NCBI RefSeq assembly: GCF_001612885.1
Contig: NZ_BDBH01000005.1
Span: 434,001-498,000 of the forward strand
Length of the DNA: 64,000 bases
Source of the DNA: Nocardia harenae NBRC 108248
GTDB taxonomy: Bacteria > Actinomycetota > Actinomycetes > Mycobacteriales > Mycobacteriaceae
Direction: 5' to 3'
Position 1 is the first letter of the stretch. Every line of letters begins with the position of its first letter. A program made the position numbers and the translations under genes. This document shows, piece after piece, positions 26,652 to 37,346 of the stretch. The notes under the pieces were generated by a model. That model ran no database searches, was not told the origin of the DNA, and saw only the letters and a program-made list of their open reading frames with translations.

Positions 26652-27761
26652 TCACCGGGCCGGGGACCGGTCGCTCCGGTGTGCGCGGTGCAGGTGCGGT
26701 GCGGCTCTTCCCGCCGTGAGCGGCAGGTCGAGGTACGTGTGCACGCCGGGGGCGGCGGCGACGACGTACGGGATGCTGTTCACGCAGTGCGCGGCGGTCG
26801 CGACGATGCCTGGATGCCGTTCCACTACCCGGGGGCCACCCGCCGGCGCGCGGTCGTCGGCGGGGTGGGCGTGCATGCCCGCGATCGTGGTGAACGACCC
26901 GGGGTCGCCGGCGATCTCGATCTCGTAGCGCTCACCGGCGGCGCCGAACTCCCACGGCGGGTCCAGCGCGGCCTCGCCCATGAACCAGTTCACCGCGGCG
27001 GTGATCACCGGCTCGCCGTCGACGGTGCCCTGCCAGCGCAGCCGCTGCGCGGCCACCTGCCCCGGCTCGATCACCCCGATCGGGGACTCGATCGGGGCGG
27101 TCGCCACCGCGGCCTCGTGCGTGACCCGCAGCTCGGGGTCGAGATCGAACCCGAGCGCGTCGGCGATCATCCACACCGACTGCCGGTAGCCGGAGCCGAG
27201 CGCGTCGGCGGTGCCGGACGAGGTGGCCTCCTCGGCTGTGCCGCCGAACTTCATCCAGTACCGGACCACGTCGGGGGCGGCGTAGGTGCGGATGTCGGAG
27301 AACTCCTCCGCGCGCACCGCCGTCACCGAGCCGCTCAACGCGGTGAGCGCCAGCGGGATCTTCTCGGTGATGCCGCCGGGGTGGATGCCGGTGCCGTGCA
27401 GGGTGACGCCGTGCTCCCGGCACAGCGCGTCGTAGCGTTCGCGCTGCTTGGCGTCGGGGTAGAACCAGCCGAGCGGGGTGACCACGTTCTTTCCCGCGGC
27501 GAGGATGCCGCGCAGCGTTTTTCCGTCGGCCAGGAGCGGGCTGTAGAGGACGCAGTCGGCGTCGCGGGCGAGCAGGGCTTCCGCGTCGGTGGTGGCGGTG
27601 ACGCCGATGCGGTCACGGCCGACCAGGGTGCCGAGATCGGCGCCGTCCTTGTCCGCACTGTGCACCCACGCGCCGGCGAGTTCCAGTTCGGGGTGGTCGA
27701 GGATGGTCTCTATGGCGGCCCGGCCGACGCCGCCGGTCGCCCACTGGATCACCCGGATCAC
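26652..27761 (-). CDS. NAD(P)-dependent DapB-fold oxidoreductase
   Basis: 369 residues, of the actinobacterial group annotated as dihydrodipicolinate reductase-like or 2,4-diaminopentanoate dehydrogenase-like proteins. It begins MIRVIQWATGGVGRAAIETILDHPELELAGAWVHSADKDGADLGTLVG, a Rossmann fold, with THGTGIHPG-like HGTGIHPGGITEKIPLAL in the catalytic domain. Such genes accompany steroid and lipid catabolic clusters, but the substrate is unknown. GTG 27761 overlaps the acyl-CoA ligase stop by 4 bases, so the ligase, this gene and the P450 are read together. Confidence 0.85.
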   Translation of the reverse strand: MIRVIQWATGGVGRAAIETILDHPELELAGAWVHSADKDGADLGTLVGRDRIGVTATTDAEALLARDADCVLYSPLLADGKTLRGILAAGKNVVTPLGWFYPDAKQRERYDALCREHGVTLHGTGIHPGGITEKIPLALTALSGSVTAVRAEEFSDIRTYAAPDVVRYWMKFGGTAEEATSSGTADALGSGYRQSVWMIADALGFDLDPELRVTHEAAVATAPIESPIGVIEPGQVAAQRLRWQGTVDGEPVITAAVNWFMGEAALDPPWEFGAAGERYEIEIAGDPGSFTTIAGMHAHPADDRAPAGGPRVVERHPGIVATAAHCVNSIPYVVAAAPGVHTYLDLPLTAGRAAPHLHRAHRSDRSPAR

Positions 27762-29425
27762 GCCGGGATCCCGCCCTCGCCCGGCGCGGCGGCGCTCGAA
27801 ACCGGCGCCCCTGGCTCCGGCACCCGGTGATCCGGCTCGTGCTCGGCGACGTGGCCGCGCGCCCAGCCGTAATCCGGCTTTCCGCTGGGCGCCCGCACCA
27901 CGCTCTCGGTGATCCACAGCGAGCGCGGGATCTTGTACCCGGCCAGGTGCCGCCTGGTGTGCGCGCAGAACTCGGCGAAGTCGAACTCCGCGCCGGCCGC
28001 GAGCGCGACCACCGCGGCGACCGAGCTCCCCCACCGCTCGTGCGGCACCGCGACCACGGTGGCGTCGAAGACCGCGGGGTGCGCCTTGACCACGCTCTCC
28101 ACCTCTTCGGCGAAGACCTTCTCGCCGCCGGTGTTGATCACCATATTGCCGCGGCCGATGAGCGTGATCGAGCCGTCGTCCTCGCGCCTGGCCCGGTCGT
28201 CGGTGATCACGATGCGCTCGCCGTCGACGGTCTTGAAGAGCTTCTCCGACTTCACCGGGTCCCTGTAGTACCCGAGCGGCACCTGCCCGGTCTTGGCCAG
28301 CCACCCCTCCGACCCGGGCGGCACCGGAACGCCGTCGTCGTCCACGATCACCGCGCCGCGGCCGGTGTTCACCCGCGGCCCGCGCGCCGGGTCGTCGTCC
28401 TGCTGCGCGAAGCCGATCCCGCCGAACCCGGTCTCCGAGGAGCCGATGGAGTCGGAGATGACCGCACCGGGGAAGAGCTCGAGCAGCACGTTCTTGGTGG
28501 ACTGGGTGAGCAGCGCCGCGCCGGAGGCGATGGCGATCACCGAGGAGACGTCCACCGGGTGCGCCCGGAAGGCGTCGATCAGCGGCCGCGCCATGGCGTC
28601 GCCGGTGATCACGATGACATGGGGGTGCTCGCGCGCGACCTGCCGCCAGACCCGCTCCGGGTCGAAACGGCGCTCGAAGACCACCGCGTGCCCGCACCAC
28701 AGCGCCAGGAAGGTCGGCATCATGGCGGCGGCGTGGATGAGCGGCGGCAGGATGAAGTAGATCGCCTGGCCACCCGCCGCGCCGGTGCGGGACTGCTGGT
28801 ACTCGTCGGTGACGTACTCGCCTGTGTAGAAGTCGATGCCGCCGCCGAGCACCCGCCACATGTCCTCCTGCCGCCACATGACGCCCTTGGGCAGGCCGGT
28901 GGTGCCGCCGGTGTACATCATGAACAGGTCGTCACCGCTGCGGTCGGCGAACGGCCGCCAGGGCGCGCCCGCCTTCATGACCGACTCGTAGCGCAGCGCC
29001 TCGATGCCGAACTCCCAGCTCGCCAGGTCGTCGTCCACGCAGATCAGGTGCCGCAGCCCGGGCACCGCCTCCCGCGCCGCGCGCACCTGCTCGCCGTAGC
29101 AGGCGTGGTAGAGCAGGACCTCGAGGTCGGCGTTGTCGTAGAGGTAGGTCAGCTCGGCCGGGCCGTAGCGGAAGTTGACGTTGATCGGGACCGCGGCGAG
29201 CTTGAAGCAGGCGATCAGCACCTCCATGGTCTCGATGCTGTTGTGCATCTGGAAGCCGACGTGCGTGCCGGTGCCGACCCCGAGCGTGGCCAGGTAGTGG
29301 GCCAGCTGATTCGCCCTGGTGTCCAGGTCGCGGAAGCGGAGCCTGCGGTCGCCCTGGATCAGCGCGGTGCGCTCCGGCATCGCGTCGACGGCGTGTTCGA
29401 AGAGGTCGGCGAAGTTGTTGGCCAT
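27758..29425 (-). CDS. Acyl-CoA ligase (FadD19-like steroid-CoA ligase)
   Basis: 555-residue ANL-superfamily adenylating enzyme. Motifs: MYTGGTTGLPKGVMW (P-loop), SDSIGSSETGFGG (A5), FKTVDGERIVITDDRARREDDGSITLIGRGNMVINTGGEKVFAEEVE (hinge and A8), and SGKPDYGWAR with the catalytic lysine (A10). The early region MANNFADLFEHAVDAMPERTALIQGDRRLRFRDLDTRANQLA resembles FadD17/FadD19-type ligases that activate sterol side-chain acids. With the CYP125-like P450 in the same operon it would convert the oxidised side chain to a CoA thioester. Specificity is inferred. Confidence 0.92.
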   Translation of the reverse strand: MANNFADLFEHAVDAMPERTALIQGDRRLRFRDLDTRANQLAHYLATLGVGTGTHVGFQMHNSIETMEVLIACFKLAAVPINVNFRYGPAELTYLYDNADLEVLLYHACYGEQVRAAREAVPGLRHLICVDDDLASWEFGIEALRYESVMKAGAPWRPFADRSGDDLFMMYTGGTTGLPKGVMWRQEDMWRVLGGGIDFYTGEYVTDEYQQSRTGAAGGQAIYFILPPLIHAAAMMPTFLALWCGHAVVFERRFDPERVWRQVAREHPHVIVITGDAMARPLIDAFRAHPVDVSSVIAIASGAALLTQSTKNVLLELFPGAVISDSIGSSETGFGGIGFAQQDDDPARGPRVNTGRGAVIVDDDGVPVPPGSEGWLAKTGQVPLGYYRDPVKSEKLFKTVDGERIVITDDRARREDDGSITLIGRGNMVINTGGEKVFAEEVESVVKAHPAVFDATVVAVPHERWGSSVAAVVALAAGAEFDFAEFCAHTRRHLAGYKIPRSLWITESVVRAPSGKPDYGWARGHVAEHEPDHRVPEPGAPVSSAAAPGEGGIPA

Positions 29426-29455
29426 GTCGCTTCCGTCTCGTACTCGGTCCGGAGC

Positions 29456-30703
29456 TCACACCACGGTGAGCGGGAGGGGGATTCCCCGGTCGGTGAAGGT
29501 CCAGTCGGCGCCGGTGCTGAACCGGGTCACCGCGACCTCCGGCGCTTCCCTGTGCGGCTGGTCGGTCAGCTCGACCTCGACGCTCCAGCCCCCCGGGCCG
29601 CTCTCGGCGCGACAGCTGAACCGCGGGTTCACCCCGCGCACCAGGGCGTCCAGCGGACCGAGGTGCTCGGGGTCGAGCATGGCCGGCCAGGCGCCGTCGG
29701 CCTGCGCGCCGGATTCGGCCGGGAACCACAGGGCCAGCCCGTGCTCGCGCGGGCGGAGCTCGATCCCGGTGTAGACCGCCGGGTTGAGCACCGGGTGCGC
29801 GCGCAGCACGGTGGCCAGCCCGGCGTAGTCGTGGCCCGCGCCGAGGGCGTGCCGCAGCCGCTCGGCGGCGACGCCCGCGATCCCGGCGAGGGTCTTGCGG
29901 GCGATCTCCGCGGCCGCGGCGAGATCGGTACGCTCGGTGATCGCCACCAGGAAGCCGAGCGTCAGCAGGTGCTGCTGCAGGCAGACCTCGTCGGCGATCC
30001 GGATCAGCGCGGAGCGGGAGAAGTCCGCGAACCGGACGTCGCTGAGCAGCGGGCCGGAGTAATCCGCCGCGCCCGCGTCGGCGGGGTCGATCGGGGCCAG
30101 CTCCAGCCCGGCGGCCACGGTATTCGCCACCAGCGCGGCATTGCGCGGCACCGGGGGCGGCTCGTGCGCGGGGTCGATGATGACGGTCCAGGCGCACATG
30201 GGCTTGCGGTCCGCCGGCTTGCGCGGCGGCCGGTGGATCGGGCGCACCTGGGCGTGCGGGTTGGTGGCCAGCGCGGTGGCGTCGAAGGTGGGGTCTTCGA
30301 TGTCGTGGCACATGGAGACGACGTACTTGTCCCCCATCGGCTCGACGTCGACGAGCGCGCCGCAGTGGTCCAGCCAGAACTGGCCGTGGTCGCGGTCGGT
30401 GACCTCGAACCGGAAGTCCATGAACTGCGGCGGCGCGCCGATGTCGAGCTGCAGCCCCTTGAAGATGGTGACCACGTCGTCGCCGGTGTAGTTCAGCGCG
30501 CGCTGCATGCGCCTGGTGTAGATCGGGCTGGCGAGCTGCCACTCCTCGATCGCCACCTCGGCCATCCCCTCGCGGCCGAAGGCGCCGATCACGTGCGCCA
30601 TGCCGGAGCGGTCGATGAGCTGGCCGCAGAGCAGCAGCTCGGGCACGAGCACCGCGAGCTGTTCGCGGGTGAAATCCTGGAATCCACTGCCGGGCTGAAT
30701 CAT
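29456..30703 (-). CDS. Unrecognised 415-residue protein in sterol operon
   Basis: No family is recognised with confidence. It is soluble with no signal peptide. The N-terminal half has mixed alpha/beta character with conserved-looking stretches (FDFRFEVTDRDHGQFWLDHCGALVDVEPMGDKYVVSMCHDIEDPTFDATA) reminiscent of the small alpha/beta fold of L-2-amino-thiazoline-4-carboxylate hydrolase-like proteins. The C-terminal half (230-415) seems a second domain. It precedes the acyl-CoA ligase by 30 bases on the same strand. A role in acyl or sterol processing is inferred only from context. Confidence 0.75.
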   Translation of the reverse strand: MIQPGSGFQDFTREQLAVLVPELLLCGQLIDRSGMAHVIGAFGREGMAEVAIEEWQLASPIYTRRMQRALNYTGDDVVTIFKGLQLDIGAPPQFMDFRFEVTDRDHGQFWLDHCGALVDVEPMGDKYVVSMCHDIEDPTFDATALATNPHAQVRPIHRPPRKPADRKPMCAWTVIIDPAHEPPPVPRNAALVANTVAAGLELAPIDPADAGAADYSGPLLSDVRFADFSRSALIRIADEVCLQQHLLTLGFLVAITERTDLAAAAEIARKTLAGIAGVAAERLRHALGAGHDYAGLATVLRAHPVLNPAVYTGIELRPREHGLALWFPAESGAQADGAWPAMLDPEHLGPLDALVRGVNPRFSCRAESGPGGWSVEVELTDQPHREAPEVAVTRFSTGADWTFTDRGIPLPLTVV

Positions 30704-30778
30704 GCGTGGATCACCTGCTCCGGACGTCGCGCAACGCGGAATCTGTCCCGGCGTGGCCGGTTCTCGTTGTCATGGGAC

Positions 30779-33529
<2,751 letters not shown>

Positions 33530-33601
33530 CGCGAGCACCCCGATTTCGATAACGAGTTCTCTGCGTCGCGCGGCGCTACCGCGAGCCGGGCAGACAGACA
33601 G

Positions 33602-33619
33602 CTGGACATGTGTCTGGAC
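33602..33619 (-). promoter_or_regulatory. GTCCAGACA-N2-TG operator copy 3
   Basis: On the minus strand this reads GTCCAGACACATGTCCAG, containing the 13-mer GTCCAGACA-N2-TG also found at 23933, 23951 and 33785. It is 73 bases upstream of the CYP123-like start codon. The inner GACA-CA-TGTC is palindromic. Confidence 0.65.
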
Positions 33620-33732
33620 GGTACCACCGACACTTGTGGAGGACAATGGAATCTGCGCGGACATCCGTGCACACCTCCGAGGATGCGACACTCGGTGCGG
33701 TGCCGCTGCGGAATCGCCCCGACCAGGAGAAC

Positions 33733-33746
33733 GAGAACGTGTTCTT
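33733..33746. promoter_or_regulatory. KstR-like box
   Basis: GAGAACGTGTTCTT contains AGAAC-GT-GTTCT. The published KstR consensus of mycobacteria is TnnAACnnGTTnnA, usually TAGAACnnGTTCTA; this site matches all but the two outermost bases. It lies 64 bases before the aldehyde dehydrogenase start in the divergent promoter with CYP123. Confidence 0.5.
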
Positions 33747-33762
33747 GCGCCATCGCAGCAGA

Positions 33763-33778
33763 TCGGAATATATTCCGA
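33763..33778. promoter_or_regulatory. 16-bp perfect palindrome
   Basis: TCGGAATATATTCCGA, uninterrupted symmetry and unusually AT-rich for this genome, 31 bases before the aldehyde dehydrogenase ATG and adjoining the operator copy at 33785. It may be a separate repressor site or overlap the -10 region. Confidence 0.5.
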
Positions 33779-33784
33779 ACACTT

Positions 33785-33797
33785 GTCCAGACACTTG
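33785..33797 (+). promoter_or_regulatory. GTCCAGACA-N2-TG operator copy 4
   Basis: GTCCAGACACTTG on the plus strand, ending 12 bases before the ATG of the aldehyde dehydrogenase gene, so binding here would block transcription or translation initiation. Same 13-mer as in the MCE/CYP51 promoter. Confidence 0.65.
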
Positions 33798-33809
33798 GGA
33801 GAGATCGCG

Positions 33810-35276
33810 ATGAGCCTGCTGCCAACGGACAGCTCACGGTTGCTGATCGACGGGAAGCTCGTCAGCGGCGGCGGTGGCGAGTTCGACACCGTCAACCCGG
33901 CAACGGAGGAGGTGCTCGGCACCGCCGCCGACGCGAACGCGGCCGACATGGACGCGGCGATCCAGGCCGCCCGCACCGCCTTCGACACCACCACCTGGTC
34001 CCGCGACCACGCCTTCCGGGCCCGCTGCGTGGCACAGCTGCGGGACGCGCTGCAGGCCGACGTGGAGCGGCTGCGCGCGGTCACCATCGCCGAGGCGGGC
34101 GCGCCGACCATGCTGACCAGCGGCCCGCAGCTGGAGGCGCCGATCGAGGACCTGACCTTCGCCGCCGAGCTGGCCGCGAACTACACCTGGGAGACCGACC
34201 ACGGCGAGGCCGCCCCCATGGGCATGCGCAGCCACCGCACCGTGCGCCGCGAGGCGATCGGCGTGGTCGGCGCGATCACGCCGTGGAATTTCCCGCACCA
34301 GATCAACTTCGCCAAGCTCGGTCCGGCGCTCGCCGCGGGCAACACCGTGGTGCTGAAGCCCGCCCCCGACACCCCGTGGTGCGCCGCCGAGGTGGGCCGG
34401 ATCATCGCCGAGCAGACCGATATCCCGCCGGGCGTGGTCAATATCGTGACCTCATCGGAGCACGGCCTCGGCGCCCAGCTGACCACCGACCCGCGGGTGG
34501 ACATGGTGACCTTCACCGGCTCCACCGCCACCGGCAAGGCGGTCATGGCCGCCGCCGCAGGCACGCTCAAGAAGACCTTCCTCGAGCTCGGCGGCAAGTC
34601 CGCCTGCATCGTGCTGGACGACGCAGACCTGGGCGGCGCGGTCGGCATGGCCGCCTTCTCGGTCGCCATCCACGCCGGTCAGGGCTGCGCGCTCTACACC
34701 AGGCTGGTGGTGCCGCGGGCCACATACGCCGAGGCGGTGGAGATCGCCGCGGGCACGCTCGGCGGCATCAGGGCGGGCGACCCGACCGACCCGCGCACCG
34801 TCTGCGGCCCGCTCATCTCCGAGCGGCAGCGCTCGCGGGTGGAGCGCTACCTGGAGATCGCGCGGGCCGAGGGCGGCCGGATCGTGGTCGGCGGCAAGCG
34901 CCCGGAGTACCAGGAGCGCGGCTGGTTCCTCGAGCCGACGCTCATCGCCGAGGTGGACAACTCCCACACCGTGGCCCGCGAGGAGATCTTCGGCCCGGTG
35001 CTGGTCGTCATCCCGCACGACGGCGACGACGACGCGATCGCCATCGCCAACGACTCCCCCTACGGCCTCTCCGGGCAGATCTGGGGCTCCGACCCCGAGC
35101 GCCTCCGCCGGGCCACCGAGCGCGTCCGCAGCGGCACGCTCTCGGTGAACGGCGGTGTCTGGTACTCGGGCGACGTGCCGTTCGGCGGCTACAAGCAGTC
35201 CGGCATCGGCCGCGAGATGGGCGTGCTCGGGTTCGAGGAGTACCTGGAAGCCAAGCTCGTCGCGACCGGGCTCTGA
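33810..35276 (+). CDS. Aldehyde dehydrogenase (Rv0768-like)
   Basis: NAD(P)-dependent oxidation of an aldehyde to the acid, 488 residues. TPWNFPHQINFAKLGPALAAGNTVVLKPAPDTP binds the cofactor, FTGSTATGKAV is the Rossmann glycine loop, LELGGKSA holds the general-base Glu near 259, and HAGQGCALYTR the catalytic Cys near 293. It heads a plus-strand operon of six genes. Counterpart of M. tuberculosis aldA (Rv0768) by order and family. It shares a crowded regulatory region with the divergent CYP123-like gene. Confidence 0.95.
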   Translation: MSLLPTDSSRLLIDGKLVSGGGGEFDTVNPATEEVLGTAADANAADMDAAIQAARTAFDTTTWSRDHAFRARCVAQLRDALQADVERLRAVTIAEAGAPTMLTSGPQLEAPIEDLTFAAELAANYTWETDHGEAAPMGMRSHRTVRREAIGVVGAITPWNFPHQINFAKLGPALAAGNTVVLKPAPDTPWCAAEVGRIIAEQTDIPPGVVNIVTSSEHGLGAQLTTDPRVDMVTFTGSTATGKAVMAAAAGTLKKTFLELGGKSACIVLDDADLGGAVGMAAFSVAIHAGQGCALYTRLVVPRATYAEAVEIAAGTLGGIRAGDPTDPRTVCGPLISERQRSRVERYLEIARAEGGRIVVGGKRPEYQERGWFLEPTLIAEVDNSHTVAREEIFGPVLVVIPHDGDDDAIAIANDSPYGLSGQIWGSDPERLRRATERVRSGTLSVNGGVWYSGDVPFGGYKQSGIGREMGVLGFEEYLEAKLVATGL

Positions 35277-35308
35277 GCCCCTTTTCCCGAAAACGAATGG
35301 AGCAGAAC

Positions 35309-36061
35309 GTGTCCCGTTTCGCAGGACGATCCGCCATCGTCACCGGCGCCGCCCAGGGCATCGGCGCCGCCTACGCGCGGGCGCTGGCCGCCGAGGGCGC
35401 CAAGGTGGTCGTCGCCGACCGCAACGAAGCGGCGGGCAAGGCCGTCGCGGAGAAGATCGTGGCCGACGGCGGCACCGCCGTCTTCGGCGCGGTCGACGTC
35501 GCCGACCCGGACTCCGCCGCCGCGCTCGCCGAGTTCACGATCGAGCAGTTCGGCGCCGTCAACCACCTGGTGAACAATGCCGCCATCTACGGCGACATGA
35601 AGCTGGACCTGCTGCTCACCGTGCCGTGGGACTACTACAAGAAGTTCATGAGCGTGAACATGGACGGCGCGCTGAACGTCACCCGCGCGGTCTGGGAGCA
35701 CATGGCCGCGGCGGGCGGCGGCTCCATCGTCAACCAGTCCTCCACCGCGGCCTGGCTCTACTCCGGCTTCTACGGGCTGGCCAAGGTCGGGGTGAACGGC
35801 CTGACCCAGCAGCTCGCCACCGAGCTGGGCGGCTCGAACATCAGGATCAACGCCATCGCGCCCGGCCCGATCGACACCGAGGCCACCAGGAACGTCACCC
35901 CGGGCACCATGGTCAAGGACATGGTGAACCGGCTCCCGCTCAAGCGCATGGGCACGCCGGAGGACCTCGTCGGCGCCTGCCTCTTCCTGCTCTCCGACGA
36001 CGCGAACTGGGTGACCGGCCAGATCGTCAACGTCGACGGCGGACAGATCTTCCGGTCATGA
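35309..36061 (+). CDS. Short-chain dehydrogenase/reductase (Rv0769-like)
   Basis: 250-residue SDR: FAGRSAIVTGAAQGIGAAYARALAAEGAKVVVADRN (TGxxxGxG and an Asp that suggests NAD preference), NNAAIYGDM, NQSSTAAWLYSGFYGLAKVGVNGL (Ser-Tyr-Lys), and NAIAPGPIDTEA. GTG 35309 is preferred because GGAG lies 6 bases upstream; ATG 35297 would add four residues. Its stop overlaps the next ATG by 4 bases. It probably acts on the same substrate series as the aldehyde dehydrogenase. Confidence 0.93.
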   Translation: MSRFAGRSAIVTGAAQGIGAAYARALAAEGAKVVVADRNEAAGKAVAEKIVADGGTAVFGAVDVADPDSAAALAEFTIEQFGAVNHLVNNAAIYGDMKLDLLLTVPWDYYKKFMSVNMDGALNVTRAVWEHMAAAGGGSIVNQSSTAAWLYSGFYGLAKVGVNGLTQQLATELGGSNIRINAIAPGPIDTEATRNVTPGTMVKDMVNRLPLKRMGTPEDLVGACLFLLSDDANWVTGQIVNVDGGQIFRS

Positions 36062-36930
36062 GCGAGCGGGTCGCCTTCATCGGGCTCGGCAATATGGGCG
36101 CGCCCATGGCCCAGCGGCTGCTGGCCTGGCCCGGCGGGCTCACGGTCTGCGATGTGCGCGCCGAGGCGCTCGAGCCCTTCATCGCCGAGGGCGCGCGGGC
36201 GGCCGGTACTCCGGCCGAGGCCGCCGAGGGTGCGCGGGTCGTCTCCATCACCGTGCTGGACGACGCCCAGGTGCGCGAGGTGGTCGCGGGCGCGAACGGG
36301 GTGCTGAGCAGCGCCGCCCGCGGCACCGTGCTCGCGGTGCACTCGACCATCGCCGACCGCACCGCCGAGGAGCTGGCCGAGCAGTGCGCGGAGCGAGGCG
36401 TCGACCTGGTCGACGCCCCGGTGAGCGGCGGCGCGGGCGGGGCCAAGGACGGGCGGCTCGCGGTCATGGTCGGCGGCACCGACGCCGCCTTCGCCGCGGT
36501 CAGGGAGCCGTTCGGGCTCTTCGCTGACCTGGTGGTGCACGCCGGGCCGGTGGGCGCGGGCACCAGGATGAAGCTGGCCCGCAACCTGCTGCACTTCGTC
36601 GCCTTCACCGCCGCCACCGAGGGGCAGCGGCTGGCCGAGGCGGCCGGGCTCGACATCACCGCGCTCGGCAAGGTGGTGCGGCACTCCGACGCCGTCACCG
36701 GCGGCGCCGGCTCGATCATGCTGCGCGACACCACCGCGCCGATCCCCGACGGCGACTTCTGGTTGCCGATTCTCACCCACGTGCGCGGGCTCGGCGAGAA
36801 GGACCTGAGCCTGGCGCTTGACCTCGGCGCGCGGCTCGGCGTTTCGCTGCCGCTGGCGCAGCAGGCACTGCAGGACTTCGGGATCGGGTTGGGTGTGGGG
36901 CGCGGCCCACTGGCGGAAGGACAGGCATGA
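36058..36930 (+). CDS. 3-hydroxyisobutyrate dehydrogenase-like NAD(P)-binding protein
   Basis: 290 residues of the beta-hydroxyacid dehydrogenase family: VAFIGLGNMGAPMAQRLL (GxGxxG), DAPVSGGAGGAKDGRLAVMVGG (substrate-binding signature), and ARNLLHFVAFTAATEGQRLAE, where the catalytic Lys position of the family reads MKLARNLL (Lys three residues before Asn, as usual). Order and family match Rv0770. ATGA overlaps at both ends show coupling with the SDR and the CMD-family gene. Confidence 0.92.
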   Translation: MSERVAFIGLGNMGAPMAQRLLAWPGGLTVCDVRAEALEPFIAEGARAAGTPAEAAEGARVVSITVLDDAQVREVVAGANGVLSSAARGTVLAVHSTIADRTAEELAEQCAERGVDLVDAPVSGGAGGAKDGRLAVMVGGTDAAFAAVREPFGLFADLVVHAGPVGAGTRMKLARNLLHFVAFTAATEGQRLAEAAGLDITALGKVVRHSDAVTGGAGSIMLRDTTAPIPDGDFWLPILTHVRGLGEKDLSLALDLGARLGVSLPLAQQALQDFGIGLGVGRGPLAEGQA

Positions 36931-37346
36931 GCGAGTCAGCAGCCGAGCGCGGCCCCGTGGTCGCACCGAACGGGCACAGCGCGGGTGACGACGACCGCCG
37001 GGCGCGCGGCCTCGCCAAGATGAGCGAGGTCTACGGCTGGGAATTCAAGGACGGCCCCGGCGACCACTTCGCCGCCACCGCCGACCACCTCTTCGCCGAC
37101 ATCTGGTCGCGCGAGGCGCTGAGCATCCGGGACCGCAGGCTGCTGCTGATCGGGCTGCTCACCGCGCAGAACCTCTTCGACGTGGCGGAGATCCAGATCG
37201 GCGCGGCGCTCGGCAACGGGGAGTTCACCCCGGACCAGCTGCGCGACGCGGCGCTCTTCCTGTGCCACTACGCGGGCTGGCCGCTCGGCACCAAGCTGGA
37301 TTCCGTGGTCGGCAAGGTCATCGCCCAGCAGGAGAAGAAGAAATGA
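36927..37346 (+). CDS. Carboxymuconolactone decarboxylase-family protein
   Basis: 139-residue helical protein: RRARGLAKMSEVYGWEF ... LSIRDRRLLLIGLLTAQNLFDVAEIQIGAALGNGEFTPDQLRDAALFLCHYAGWP is the CMD fold. The redox CxxC seen in AhpD-type members is absent, favouring a lactone-type or binding role. Matches the Rv0771 position in the conserved block. Overlaps both neighbours by 4 bases. Confidence 0.88.
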   Translation: MSESAAERGPVVAPNGHSAGDDDRRARGLAKMSEVYGWEFKDGPGDHFAATADHLFADIWSREALSIRDRRLLLIGLLTAQNLFDVAEIQIGAALGNGEFTPDQLRDAALFLCHYAGWPLGTKLDSVVGKVIAQQEKKK

